Of a stretch of 64,000 bases of DNA, positions 17,594-26,433 are shown in pieces. Source of the stretch: DATJGR01 sp963787045 (GTDB lineage: Bacteria > Pseudomonadota > Gammaproteobacteria > Pseudomonadales > Azotimanducaceae); contig CAWBBR010000012.1 in assembly GCA_963787045.1 (NCBI GenBank), positions 129,058-193,057 on the forward strand, read 5' to 3'. Position 1 is the stretch's first letter. The number at the start of each line of letters is the position of its first letter. Below the pieces are notes generated by a model that saw only the letters and a list, made by a program, of their open reading frames with translations, was not told where the DNA came from and searched no databases. The position numbers and the translations under genes are program-made.

Positions 17594-18372
17594 CGGCGCG
17601 TCGACGTCACGCTCGATACACCGCCACCTGCCAAGACCGGAGCTACGCCCGGAGCAGCGACGACATCGCGCACTACGCCATGCGTCAGATCAGCGGGAAC
17701 ATCGGCAGCGCTGGTGCCCGCATCGGCGCGCGTTGCAACGGTCTCGCGCGTTTTGGCGCCGGCGTCGGTCACTTCGACCTTCAGCATCTTCAGCGCACCG
17801 TCACGACCGGCGTAAGCGACGTCGCCCGGTGCAAGATCCACCGTCTGCCGCGCATCGAGACTGTTCACCTGCAAGCGTCCTTCCTGCAGCGAGACGGTGG
17901 CGCCGTCGTCGCGCACCAGCACGTTGAACACGGTGCCTTTCACGACCGACACGAGGAACGGCGTCTCGACCTGGAATCGGTCCATCGTGCCGCGGTGTAC
18001 GCGGAACAACGACGAACCCGCTTGCTGCAGCACGCGCTGTACGACGCCGACGTCCTGATTCTCGGGCGCGACGATCCGCATCAGACTGTTTGGCGATACC
18101 TCGATGACGCTGTTCACCAACGCGAAGGTCGCTGAATCGTTCACGCCCGTTTCGATCTCGATCGGCAATTCGTAGCGTTTGCCTTGGGCGACTGAGCTCA
18201 CCTGCCGTGGTTTGCCTGCCGAAAGCTCGTAGATTGCCGGCGCACCGGACACGCGTTCGAGCACCGCGGTCGGCTGATCGGCCGCAAACGCGCCAGCGCC
18301 GAACAGGGCACAAAAGAAGAACGCCAGACCTACGGCCGCGCGGCGCGAACCGTTTTGCGCCTGCATTCCCAT
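17590..18372 (-). CDS. secreted FecR-domain protein
   Basis: A 260-residue protein with a Sec signal peptide (AAVGLAFFFCALFGAGAFAA, cleaved about residue 31) and a FecR domain: QGKRYELPIEIETGVNDSA, IEVSPNSLMRIV and the FLVSVVKGTVFNVLV...VSLQEGRLQV core. FecR domains in the periplasm usually sense or anchor, and in this context (CHASE2 partner, TpsB transporter) probably take part in a surface-export system rather than iron signalling, as there is no sigma factor here. ATG at 18372 has AGGAGAGG upstream. It diverges from the TpsB gene. Confidence 0.88.
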   Translation of the reverse strand: MGMQAQNGSRRAAVGLAFFFCALFGAGAFAADQPTAVLERVSGAPAIYELSAGKPRQVSSVAQGKRYELPIEIETGVNDSATFALVNSVIEVSPNSLMRIVAPENQDVGVVQRVLQQAGSSLFRVHRGTMDRFQVETPFLVSVVKGTVFNVLVRDDGATVSLQEGRLQVNSLDARQTVDLAPGDVAYAGRDGALKMLKVEVTDAGAKTRETVATRADAGTSAADVPADLTHGVVRDVVAAPGVAPVLAGGGVSSVTSTRR

Positions 18373-18596
18373 GTTCCTCTCCTGACCAGAATCGGAGCAC
18401 GCATGGTCGCGGCATCGGCGCCTCCAAAATGTCGACGGGTTCGCATTCGAATCGCCGCACTGTTGCGCGTTTGTTAGGAGTTTCAACGGCGATGTAAGCG
18501 CCCCGAAACGGATCTGTTGGAGCGTGCGTCCATCACACTTTTGCGATGCGTGCTTCGGCGAGCATCTGCGGCCGGGACTCCTCATCGAGAAGCACT

Positions 18597-20138
18597 TTGC
18601 ATACGAAGCGACCCGTCGAAATCACGCTTGCCGTGCTGATCCTATGGTGCGGCTCGGCGCTCGCATCGAGCGCCGCGCCACAACTGGCCGGCGTCATCTT
18701 CGAGGGTGCCTCGCACTATTCGCCGGAGGCGCTGTTGCCGCTTTATCGAGCGGAACTCGGCCACCCGCTGGACGACGCACTGCAACAACGCATCGCGTCC
18801 GGCCTGGTTGCGATGTACGACGCGGACGGCTTTCTGCGCCCCGTGGTCGAACTCGAGTCGCGCCATAGCGAAGCCGGTGTACTCGTCTACAACGTGCGCG
18901 AGCCAGCCGTCCGGCAAGTAGCGGTGGCCGGCCAGCAATTCGTATCGGACACGCAGTTCTGGCAGCAGCTCGCCGATCTGCAGAAGGAAACGCCGCTGTC
19001 GAAGCAGTCGTTCCACGATTGGCTGTCGCGGGTGAATCGGGCCGACGACATGCTGGTTACCGGCACCATCGCGCCGCTCCACGGCGCAGCCGCCGACTAC
19101 ACGGCACAACTGCAGGTCGCGGCACGGCCGCTCACCGGCATGGTTCACGTCGACAATCAGGCGCCGCGATCGCTCGGCTACGAGATCGCGCAAGGCGTCG
19201 CGTCGTATCGGTTCGCGGATCCTCGCGCCGGACAACTCACCGCCGCGGCCGCGGTGGCGGTGAACGTCGACCGGCTCGAGTTCGCGTCGATCGCGGGCTC
19301 GCACGGCTTCGACGACGCGGGCACCGCATTCGAGTGGTCCGCATCGGGTTCCAAGTCGAAGCTGCCGAGCGGCATACATGGCCAACCTAACGACTACGAT
19401 CGGTCGCGCTTCACCACCGGGCTGCGCACGCCGTTCTATCGGGGCACCGTGGCGACGCTCGACGCGTGGACCACGCTGCAGTTCTACGACGTCGACGCAA
19501 CCAACTCGGCCGGTGCAACGATCAGCGACGACCGCATTCGGTCCGTCGAAGTCGGCGCAGCCGCTTCGATCGTGAATGCGTCCGGTCGGCGACACGACCT
19601 GACTCTGTCGCTCGCGCAAGGACTCGATTCGCTGGGCGCGCACACGATGGTGCAAGCGGGCGTTCAGCAGCCCGATCTCGACTATCAGCGCTATGTGTTG
19701 AGCTATCGCCTGGCGCAACAGATCGGCGAGCGGTGGAGCGCGACACTCGGCGTTCAGGGCCAATGGTCCGCCGATAACGTGCCCGAGTCGGAACGATTCA
19801 TCATCGGCGGTCGTCAGCTCGGCGGCGCATTCGATCCGGCGAGCGTCACCGGCGACCGCGGTGTCGGCGCGCGCGCCGAAGCGGCGCGAATCGGTTCGCT
19901 ACCGCGGCTCAACCTTCCAGTGCAGACATATGCGTACGTCGACTACGGCATGGCGCGTTCGAACAGCGATGCCGTTCCGTCGGACTCGGCGTCATCGGCC
20001 GGCGGCGGCGTGCGGATGAGCTACGGCAGTCTCTCGGGATCGCTCGAGGTTGCCACGCCGATCGAAGAACCGCATTCGAACCCGCTCGCGCAGCAAGGCA
20101 CACGCGTGTTCTTTTCGTTGACCAAGACGTTCATGTAG
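18597..20138 (+). CDS. ShlB/FhaC/HecB (TpsB) family outer-membrane transporter
   Basis: About 513 residues: a signal peptide (EITLAVLILWCGSALASS), one clear POTRA domain (LAGVIFEGASHYSPEALLPLY...), then a C-terminal beta-barrel ending in the outer-membrane signature FFSLTKTFM with terminal aromatic-hydrophobic residues. Two-partner secretion transporters export a large TpsA exoprotein, but none is encoded nearby. The loop-6 motif, usually VRGY/F, reads GGRQLGGAFDP here, so the conserved arginine is absent. Start: TTG at 18597 after CGAGAAG gives a normal signal peptide; the ATG at 18546 would add 17 unusual residues. Intact frame. Confidence 0.85.
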   Translation: MHTKRPVEITLAVLILWCGSALASSAAPQLAGVIFEGASHYSPEALLPLYRAELGHPLDDALQQRIASGLVAMYDADGFLRPVVELESRHSEAGVLVYNVREPAVRQVAVAGQQFVSDTQFWQQLADLQKETPLSKQSFHDWLSRVNRADDMLVTGTIAPLHGAAADYTAQLQVAARPLTGMVHVDNQAPRSLGYEIAQGVASYRFADPRAGQLTAAAAVAVNVDRLEFASIAGSHGFDDAGTAFEWSASGSKSKLPSGIHGQPNDYDRSRFTTGLRTPFYRGTVATLDAWTTLQFYDVDATNSAGATISDDRIRSVEVGAAASIVNASGRRHDLTLSLAQGLDSLGAHTMVQAGVQQPDLDYQRYVLSYRLAQQIGERWSATLGVQGQWSADNVPESERFIIGGRQLGGAFDPASVTGDRGVGARAEAARIGSLPRLNLPVQTYAYVDYGMARSNSDAVPSDSASSAGGGVRMSYGSLSGSLEVATPIEEPHSNPLAQQGTRVFFSLTKTFM

Positions 20139-20360
20139 CCGCCGTGGCCTCGACGGCAAGCTCCCACACGACTTTCGGTCGCTCGTAACGGTCGATGGTT
20201 CGTTCGTCGCACGACACGGATTCGTTCGACGATGTCCACCGTCTCGCTCCATGCGAAGTAGTGCAGCGACAGGCTCGCGATGACCGGCATACCGCCGCTG
20301 CGGCGTCGAACGACTTCCAACCACGGTTCGAGCCAACGATCGGCTTCGATCACGGGCCGG
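20131..20360 (-). CDS. short unknown ORF or 3' gene fragment, one frame change
   Basis: On the minus strand the sequence reads VIEADRWLEPWLEVVRRRSG, then GMPVIASLSLHYFAWSETVDIVERI, and after a frame change near 20220 SCDERTIDRYERPKVVWELA and a TGA at 20131 that overlaps the TpsB stop. The protein-like composition suggests a real C-terminus. A GTG at 20353 could start a protein of about 74 residues, but it more probably is the tail of a longer gene cut off where the indel-rich monooxygenase begins at 20368. I do not recognise it. Confidence 0.4.
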
Positions 20361-20367
20361 ACCGGCG

Positions 20368-22219
20368 TCAGCGCAGGTCGAGCCCCTCGAGCCGTCCGTC
20401 GGCGCGCCACTCCTCGAGCACCTCGAAGAAGCGCAGCGGGCCGGCGCCGTACATGTCGGAGAAGAAGCCGCCGCGGTTCCCGACGGCGCCCTCGCTGTTG
20501 TAGTAGCCGGGCGTGCACTCGGTGTAGAAGCGCTCGCCGAGCCGCGCGAGGCTGCGCACCTCGTTGCACATAGGCCTCCTCGGCCTCGGCCGTCGGCTCG
20601 AGCGCCTCGGCGCCGCGCGTCGCGCGCCTCGCGTCACCATGTAGGCGACGTGCTTGGCCTGCTCGTTCAGCGCCTGCGGCACGCTGATGGTGATCGCGGT
20701 CTGGGTGAAGCCGAGGAAGAAGCAGTTCGGGAAGCCGTGGGTGGTGCAGCCCGTGCAGGGTGCGCAGGCCGTCGCGACCAGTGCTCCGACAGCGTCACGC
20801 CGTCGCGGCCGACGATGTCGTAGCCGGCGCGGCGCGTGTAGGACGGTGCCGACCTCGAAGCCGGTGGCGAAGATCAGGCAGTCGAGCTCGTACTCGCTGC
20901 CGTTGGCGACCACGCCGCGCTCGGTCAGCCGCTCGACGCCCTGGCCGTCGGTGTCGACCAGCGTGACGTTCGGCCGGTTGTAGGTCTGCAGATATTCGTC
21001 GTGGAAGCACGGCCGCTTGCAGAACTGGCGGTACCAGGGCTTCAGCGCCGCGGCGGTCGCCGGGTCCTTGACGATGGCGTCCACGCGGGCGCGGACCTGG
21101 TTCATCTTGCGGTAGTCGGCCAGCTCCATCAGCTCGGCGCGCTCGTGCGCCGGTCAGCCGCCGGCCGAGCTTGCGCGACGGCCTCCTTGGCCGCGGTGCC
21201 GGTGAGGTTGCGGAAGATGTCGGTCCAGCCGTCGTGGACCAGGTCCTCGTCCTGGTCGCCGCCGCTGACGAGGATGTTGAAGTTGTCCATGCCGCCGCTT
21301 CTGCCAGCCGGGCTGTCAGCGACGCGGCCCACTCCGGATCGGTCTCGCGCGTTGTTGCGCACGTCGACCGACGACGGCGTGCGCTGGAAGACGTAGAGCT
21401 GCTTGGCCCACTCGCCGAGGTGCGGGATGCACTGGATGGCCGTGGCGCCGGTGCCGATGATGCCGACGCGCTTGTCCGGCAAGCCCGGTCAGGTTCGCCG
21501 GTGCGAGTCGCCGCCGGTGTAGCGATAGTCCCAGCGGCTGGTGTGGAAGGTGTGGCCCTTGAAGTCGTTGATGCCGGGAATGCCGGGCAGCTTCGGCCGG
21601 CTGAGCGGCCCGTTGGCCATCGCGACGTACTGCGCCGTGAAGCGGTCGCCGCGGTTGGTGCTGATGATCCAGCGCGCCGTCGTCCTCGTCCCAGCGCAGC
21701 TCGGTGATCGCCGGTCTGCAACAGCGCGTCGTCGTAGAGGTCGTAGTGCCGGGCGATGTCGCGGCTGTGCTCGAGGATCTCCGGCGCGAAGGAGTATTTG
21801 TGCTTCGGCATGTAGCCGAGCTCTTCGAGCAGCGGCAGGTAGCAGTAGCGACTCCACGTCGCACATCGCGCCGGGATAGCGGTTCCAGTACCAGGTGCCG
21901 CCGAAGTCGCCGGCGCTCTCGACCATGCGGATGCTCTCGAAGCCCGCCTCGCGCAGCCGCGCGCCCATCAGCAGGCCGCCGAAGCCGCCGCCGATGATCG
22001 CGAACTCGACGTCGTCGAACACCGGCGCGCGGGTGAAGCCCGGCTCGACGTAGGGATCGTCGACGTAGTGCGAGAACTCGGCCTTGACCTCGACGTACTG
22101 CTCGTTGCCGTCCGCGCGCAGCGCGCTTGTCGCGCTCGGCGAGGTATTTCGCGTGCAGGGCGTCGGGATCGAAGTCGATCTCGCCGACCAGCGTCGGCGA
22201 TCTCGGGATGGATGTTCAT
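20368..22219 (-). pseudogene. second Baeyer-Villiger-type flavin monooxygenase, about ten frame changes
   Basis: Read on the minus strand from the ATG at 22219 (MNIHPEIADA) to the stop at 20368, all blocks of the 5.8-7.6 kb monooxygenase recur in order but in alternating frames: FAIIGGGFGGLLMGARLREA, GGTWYWNRYPGAMCDVES, FKGHTFHTSRWDYRYTGG, VGIIGTGATAIQCIPHLG, FCKRPCFHDEYLQTYNRPNV and CTPGYYNSEG. No conserved motif is missing. Frame changes come every 100-200 bp, far more often than elsewhere. Real decay would be expected to lose motifs as well as frame, so unpolished sequence is likelier than a pseudogene; the label reflects only that no intact frame exists as written. Confidence 0.75.
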
Positions 22220-22351
22220 GGCATCTCTTTCAGTCTGGGCTTTGGTTCGATTGTACGGGGCCGATCGTCCGACACAAACCCGATTTCTCAGGGCAGAGAT
22301 CATGTCCGAAAACGGCGAGACTCGGTCGCCGCGCGCGGCTAATCTGCCTCC

Positions 22352-23800
22352 ATGCAACTCGACCACGACCACTGCTACGAAGCGATCAAGGCGCGCGACT
22401 CGCGTTTCGACGGCGTGTTTTTCGTGGCGGTTTCGACGACAGGCATCTATTGCCGGCCGGTGTGCACCGTGCGAACGCCGGGGCGCGACCGCTGTACCTT
22501 CTATGCGAACGCCGCCAGCGCCGAGGCGGCGGGTTATCGGCCGTGCCTGCGCTGCCGACCCGAACTCGCGCCCGGGATCCGCGCCGATGGATTCGGTCCG
22601 GCGGGTGTCCGGGCTGGCCGTCGCTCGCATCGAGGAAGGGTTCTTGTGCGACGCCGACATGGAAGACCTCGCCGCCGAATTCTCGCTGAGTTCGCGGCAA
22701 CTGCGACGCGTCGTCGAGCACGAATACGGCGTTACGCCGGTGGAGCTCGCGCAGACGCGCCGACTTTTGCTCGCCAAACAATTGCTCACCGACACGCAGC
22801 TCAAGATGGCCGACGTCGCGTTCGCGAGCGGATTTTCGAGCGTGCGACGCTTCAACCATCTGTTTCGCACCCGCTATGGGCTGAACCCGACCGCGATGCG
22901 CCGCGGACAAGCGCCGCAATCGAACGACGGCGCCATCACGCTCAAGCTCGGCTATCGGCCGCCGCTCGCGTGGCCCATGTTGTCGGGATTTCTGGCGAGC
23001 CGCGGCGCCATCTGCACCGAGCGCCTCGACGGCTCCCGATATCTGCGCACCGTGCGCCTCAACGGGCACGTTGGGTGGATCGCGGTCGAGCCCGGAACGC
23101 AATCGAACGTGCTGCGCGTCGACGTTGCGCCGAGCCTGTTGCCCGCATTGACGCCGCTGCTTGCCCGCGTGCGGCGGTTGTTCGATCTGGACGCGAACCC
23201 ATCGGTCATCAGCGCGCACCTGTCGCTCGATCGCCGGCTCGCGAAGGCGGTTCGCGCAACACCGGGCTACGCGTCCCCGGCGCGATGGACGGCTTCGAGC
23301 TCGCGCTGCGCGCCGTGCTCGGCCAGCAGATCACGGTGAAGGCGGCGACGACGATCTTCGGACGGTTCGCGCAGTTCTTCGGCGATGCGGTCGAAACCCC
23401 GTTCGACGGACTCGATCGCGTAGCGCCAAGCGCGGAGGCGATCGCAAATGCATCTCTGCAGCAGGTCATCGAACGCGGCCTGACGCGCAAGCGCGCCGAA
23501 ACCGTCAGTTCGCTCGCGCGCGCCGTTGCCGACGGCCGGATCAGGCTCGAGCCTTCCGCGAACGCAGACGAAACCACCGAGGCGCTCGACGAACTGCCCG
23601 GCATCGGACCGTGGACGATCCAGTACATCTCGATGCGCGCGCTCGGCAATCCGGATGCATTCCCTGCGAGCGACCTCGGTCTGATGAAAGCGCTGAGCCT
23701 CTCGCATCCGAAGCATCTCACGGCGGTCGCGGAGGCGTGGCGCCCCTGGCGCTCATATGCCGCCGTTCATCTCTGGCACAGCCTCTCGGCGGGAGGGTAA
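22352..23800 (+). CDS. Ada-type zinc domain / AraC HTH / AlkA glycosylase fusion, two frame changes
   Basis: A 3-methyladenine DNA glycosylase II with an Ada-like regulatory front. The first 80 residues hold the Ada zinc site (YCRPVCTVR...RPCLRCRPE), whose first cysteine accepts methyl groups from DNA phosphotriesters. After a frame change near 22595 comes the AraC HTH (VAFASGFSSVRRFNHLF), then the AlkA N-terminal domain; near 23275 the frame returns and the HhH-GPD domain follows (AMDGFELALRAVLGQQITVKA, LPGIGPWTIQYISMRALG) with the catalytic Asp in FPASDLGL. It excises alkylated bases and probably regulates its own operon with ogt, five bases downstream. Confidence 0.9.
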   Translation: MQLDHDHCYEAIKARDSRFDGVFFVAVSTTGIYCRPVCTVRTPGRDRCTFYANAASAEAAGYRPCLRCRPELAPGIRADGFGPAGVRAGRRSHRGRVLVRRRHGRPRRRILAEFAATATRRRARIRRYAGGARADAPTFARQTIAHRHAAQDGRRRVRERIFERATLQPSVSHPLWAEPDRDAPRTSAAIERRRHHAQARLSAAARVAHVVGISGEPRRHLHRAPRRLPISAHRAPQRARWVDRGRARNAIERAARRRCAEPVARIDAAACPRAAVVRSGREPIGHQRAPVARSPAREGGSRNTGLRVPGAMDGFELALRAVLGQQITVKAATTIFGRFAQFFGDAVETPFDGLDRVAPSAEAIANASLQQVIERGLTRKRAETVSSLARAVADGRIRLEPSANADETTEALDELPGIGPWTIQYISMRALGNPDAFPASDLGLMKALSLSHPKHLTAVAEAWRPWRSYAAVHLWHSLSAGG

Positions 23801-23804
23801 TCGG

Positions 23805-24323
23805 ATGGTTCCTTCTACAGTCTTGTATGCGACGCACCCGAGTCCGCTCGGCGAATTGCTGTTGGTGGGCGACGGACAGGCGTTGACCGGCTTGTACATG
23901 CAGGCGCAGAAGTACGCGCGGGAAGTGCAGGAAGGATGGCGGCGCGATACGACGCCGTTCCGCGCCGTCGCGGCGCAGCTCGACGCGTACTTTGCCGGCG
24001 AACTGCGCACCTTCGATCTCTCGTTGGCGCCTCGCGGTACGGACTTTCAGCGCACCGTCTGGCGCGCGCTTCTCGAAGTACCGTTCGGCACCACCACGAC
24101 CTACGGCGAGCTGGCGCGGCGCATCGGTTCGCCGAACGCACCGCGCGCCGTCGGACTCGCGAACGGCCACAATCCGATCGGCATCATCGTGCCGTGCCAT
24201 CGCATCATCGGCGCGAACGGCAGCCTCACCGGCTACGGCGGCGGCATCGAACGCAAACGCTGGCTGCTCGCGCACGAAGCGCGATGCAGCTACGGACTGA
24301 CGTCCGTCGTCGCCACGTCATGA
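23805..24323 (+). CDS. ogt: methylated-DNA--[protein]-cysteine S-methyltransferase
   Basis: A 172-residue suicide methyltransferase that removes methyl from O6-methylguanine. The active-site motif VPCHRII has its acceptor cysteine at about residue 131, and the DNA-binding helix region (TYGELARRIGSPNAPRAVGLA) precedes it. The ATG at 23805 is preceded by GGGAGGG and lies just after the stop of the Ada-AlkA gene. Together the two genes contain every domain of an Ada/AlkA adaptive response, but split differently from E. coli. Intact. Confidence 0.94.
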   Translation: MVPSTVLYATHPSPLGELLLVGDGQALTGLYMQAQKYAREVQEGWRRDTTPFRAVAAQLDAYFAGELRTFDLSLAPRGTDFQRTVWRALLEVPFGTTTTYGELARRIGSPNAPRAVGLANGHNPIGIIVPCHRIIGANGSLTGYGGGIERKRWLLAHEARCSYGLTSVVATS

Positions 24324-24357
24324 CCGGCAACGATCTGCGCGAACCGCGCTGAGCGCT

Positions 24358-24873
24358 TCAGCGCGGACCGCGCCAGTTGCCGTGCTGCAGCTCGTAGTGA
24401 TTGCGTTGCAGCGCCGGTTCATAACCGACGAACGTGAAGCCGCATTTCGCGAGCACGCGCGCCGACCCCGCGTTTTCAGGACGTGCAAAGGCGCCGATCG
24501 CAGGCAGGTTCAGACGCGCGAAGCCGTACTCGATCGACGCGCGCACCAGCTCCGTCGCGAGTCCCTTGCCCTGATAGCCGGAGTGAATGAAGTAGCTCAC
24601 TTCCGGTCCCCACTCGCGCGCATTCGGATCGATGTTGAGTCCGCCCCATCCGACGACGCGCCGGTCAGCGCGATGCACGATCGTCCATGGCGCAAAGCCC
24701 ACTTCCGCTTCCGCATCGACGTACTGCTGCAGCCACGCCGCGCACGCAGTGCGCGATTCAGACCAGTGCGTGAACCGCATGTAGTCGCGATCGCCCTGAA
24801 TCGCGTACAAGGCGTCGACGTCGGCGACGTCGAATGCGCGCAGCGTCAGCCGTTCGGTTTCGCGCGTGTCCAT
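24358..24873 (-). CDS. RimJ/RimL-like GNAT acetyltransferase
   Basis: A 171-residue GNAT protein starting ETERLTLRAFDVADVDALYA, the standard opening of the RimJ/RimL group that acetylates protein N-termini or small amines. The CoA loop is HSGYQGKGLATELVRA and the C-terminal motif is RPENAGSARVLAKCGFTFVGY. It converges on ogt with a 34-bp gap. Intact frame; acceptor unknown. Confidence 0.87.
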   Translation of the reverse strand: MDTRETERLTLRAFDVADVDALYAIQGDRDYMRFTHWSESRTACAAWLQQYVDAEAEVGFAPWTIVHRADRRVVGWGGLNIDPNAREWGPEVSYFIHSGYQGKGLATELVRASIEYGFARLNLPAIGAFARPENAGSARVLAKCGFTFVGYEPALQRNHYELQHGNWRGPR

Positions 24874-24886
24874 CTCGTCCCTGTTG

Positions 24887-25409
24887 TCACCAATCGCTTG
24901 CCCGCGTGAACGTCGCGGCCGGTCGCCCGAGCCAGCGCGTGATGCGCATGACGTGCGGAAACGCGACGCGACCGCCTTTCGCGAGTCGCGTCAGCCCGCT
25001 TGCGGCGATGTTACCGATCGGCATCGGCGATCTGTGTCCACGTCAATGCCTGCTCGCTTCGCCGTGCAGCCAGCATTGCGTAAATCGCCGTCGCATCGAA
25101 GCGCAGAATCTGGTGCGACTCGAGTCGCCGCAGCGGCGGGCCATTGGCTTCGATTCCATTGAAGTCGGGCACGAAGCTCTCGGCCGTTCGATCGAGCCAG
25201 AGCAGCATCTGCAACACCCCGTCGCCTTCCACCGATCCGCGCGCGCACAGCGCGCGCAACGTCGAAGGGCTGATCGGCTTCGCCGAACACTTGTCGAACG
25301 GTGCGCTGATCTCGCGGGCCACCTGTTGCCAATTCATCCCGCGCGCATCGCGTTGTGCGTCGAGCGCGGCGTAAAGCGCCGCAATCGAGAAATCAGGCGA
25401 CCGATTCAT
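24887..25409 (-). CDS. duplicated helix-turn-helix-like protein of unknown function, one frame change
   Basis: About 173 residues. The N-terminal half (ALYAALDAQRDARGMNWQQVAREI) and C-terminal half (AIYAMLAARRSEQALTWTQIADAI) begin with the same pattern, indicating an internal duplication of an XRE-like helix-turn-helix unit; each is followed by a GL/STL-type recognition-helix segment (SPSTLRALCARGSV; AASGLTRLAKGGRV) and a LWLDR/RWLGR motif. The frame changes near 25015 (IADA...IGNIAASGLTR), with the stop at 24887. Homologous proteins are widespread in soil proteobacteria and lack a known role; a DNA-binding pseudodimer is plausible. Confidence 0.68.
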
Positions 25410-25415
25410 TCGCGG

Positions 25416-25817
25416 TCACGCGTCGCTCGGCGCGATCACGTATGACTTCATGGATTTCACGCGCTCGGCTTTCGCGTTCGCGAACTCGAACACGTGGCAG
25501 AATTCGCTCGCTTTCCCGCGAATCAGTGCGATGCCGTTGACCGCACCGACGCGGCCGTGGCTCATGACGTGCTCGATCGTCAATTGCGTGACTGCATCGA
25601 GCTGCTCCAATGCTTGCGTCAGCCCGCCGCGTCCCTCCACCACTCGATGTCCGACAACGTCCCAGCGGATGTCGTCCGTCACGTGGCTCATCAGGAAGTC
25701 GGCATCGCGTTTTGCAAACGCAATCGCGATGTCCTGCAGCAGGGTATTCTTCGGCGAGTTGCCGCAGTCGGCGCTCGGTATGATTCGAGGCTCGGTGCGG
25801 CCTCGCTTGGATGGCAT
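25416..25817 (-). CDS. SnoaL-like / NTF2-fold protein
   Basis: A 133-residue NTF2-fold protein with the family core FAKRDADFLMSHVTDDIRWDVVGHRVVEG and the C-terminal CHVFEFANAKAERVKSMKSYVI strand pair. Probably a small ligand-binding protein or isomerase; no catalytic residues can be assigned. It is six bases upstream of the duplicated-HTH gene on the same strand and diverges from a GNAT gene. Intact. Confidence 0.78.
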   Translation of the reverse strand: MPSKRGRTEPRIIPSADCGNSPKNTLLQDIAIAFAKRDADFLMSHVTDDIRWDVVGHRVVEGRGGLTQALEQLDAVTQLTIEHVMSHGRVGAVNGIALIRGKASEFCHVFEFANAKAERVKSMKSYVIAPSDA

Positions 25818-25856
25818 GCTGATGCGCTCCTCATCGTCGCTTCAAGAGTATCGCGC

Positions 25857-26426
25857 GTGAAGCCCACTGTCCGTCCACTCACCGCGGACCTGTGGCCGGC
25901 GCTGGAAGATCTGTTTGCCGACAGCGCCGTATGCAGCAAATGCTGGTGCATGTACTGGCGCACCGGCAACGCCTATCGAAAGCAGCCGGCGCGCGACAAC
26001 AGAAGTGCGTTTCGTGCGGTAGTGGAGCGTGGTCCGCCGCCGGGCCTACTTGCGTTCGACGGTGCGCGCGCCATCGGTTGGTGTCAGGTGACGCCGCGCG
26101 ATGCGTTGCCGTGGCTCGAACGTCCATGGCGGATGCGGCGCGTCGACGACGCGCCGGTGTGGTCGATATCGTGCTTTTACGTGCGCAAGGGTTACCGCCG
26201 ACAAGGCGTCACGTCGCTGTTGATCGACGCCGCGCTGAAGGCGGCGAAACGCGCGAACGCTCCTGCACTCGAGGCCTACCCGCTCGACCGCGACCTGTCG
26301 CCGAGCGCGACGTCTACCGGCATCGTCTCGACGTTCTCGCGCGCCGGATTCAAGGTGGTGGCGCGCCACGCACCCGAGCGGCCGATCATGCGTTACGAAT
26401 TCAAGCCGTCGAAGACTCGACGCTGA
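25857..26426 (+). CDS. GNAT acetyltransferase (CWCMYWR subgroup)
   Basis: A 189-residue GNAT protein whose N-terminus carries the cysteine-rich CSKCWCMYWRTGNAYRK block, a subgroup marker shared with the gene at 45.7-46.3 kb. The CoA-binding region is CFYVRKGYRRQGVTSLLIDAALKAAK, ending in RAGFKVVARH. GTG at 25857 is chosen since the frame upstream runs through the divergent SnoaL gene. Substrate unknown; the subgroup is often called conserved hypothetical. Confidence 0.83.
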   Translation: MKPTVRPLTADLWPALEDLFADSAVCSKCWCMYWRTGNAYRKQPARDNRSAFRAVVERGPPPGLLAFDGARAIGWCQVTPRDALPWLERPWRMRRVDDAPVWSISCFYVRKGYRRQGVTSLLIDAALKAAKRANAPALEAYPLDRDLSPSATSTGIVSTFSRAGFKVVARHAPERPIMRYEFKPSKTRR

Positions 26427-26433
26427 ACGACTG

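Noticed and set aside
17048..17815. Plus-strand frames opposite the PV repeat (Thr/Gly/Ala- and His/Arg-rich)
   Set aside because: They are only the complement of the repeat; no start context, and the strand fits neither neighbour.
20368..22219. Calling the fragments of the second monooxygenase as separate genes
   Set aside because: All pieces align in order with the intact paralogue, so they are one gene.
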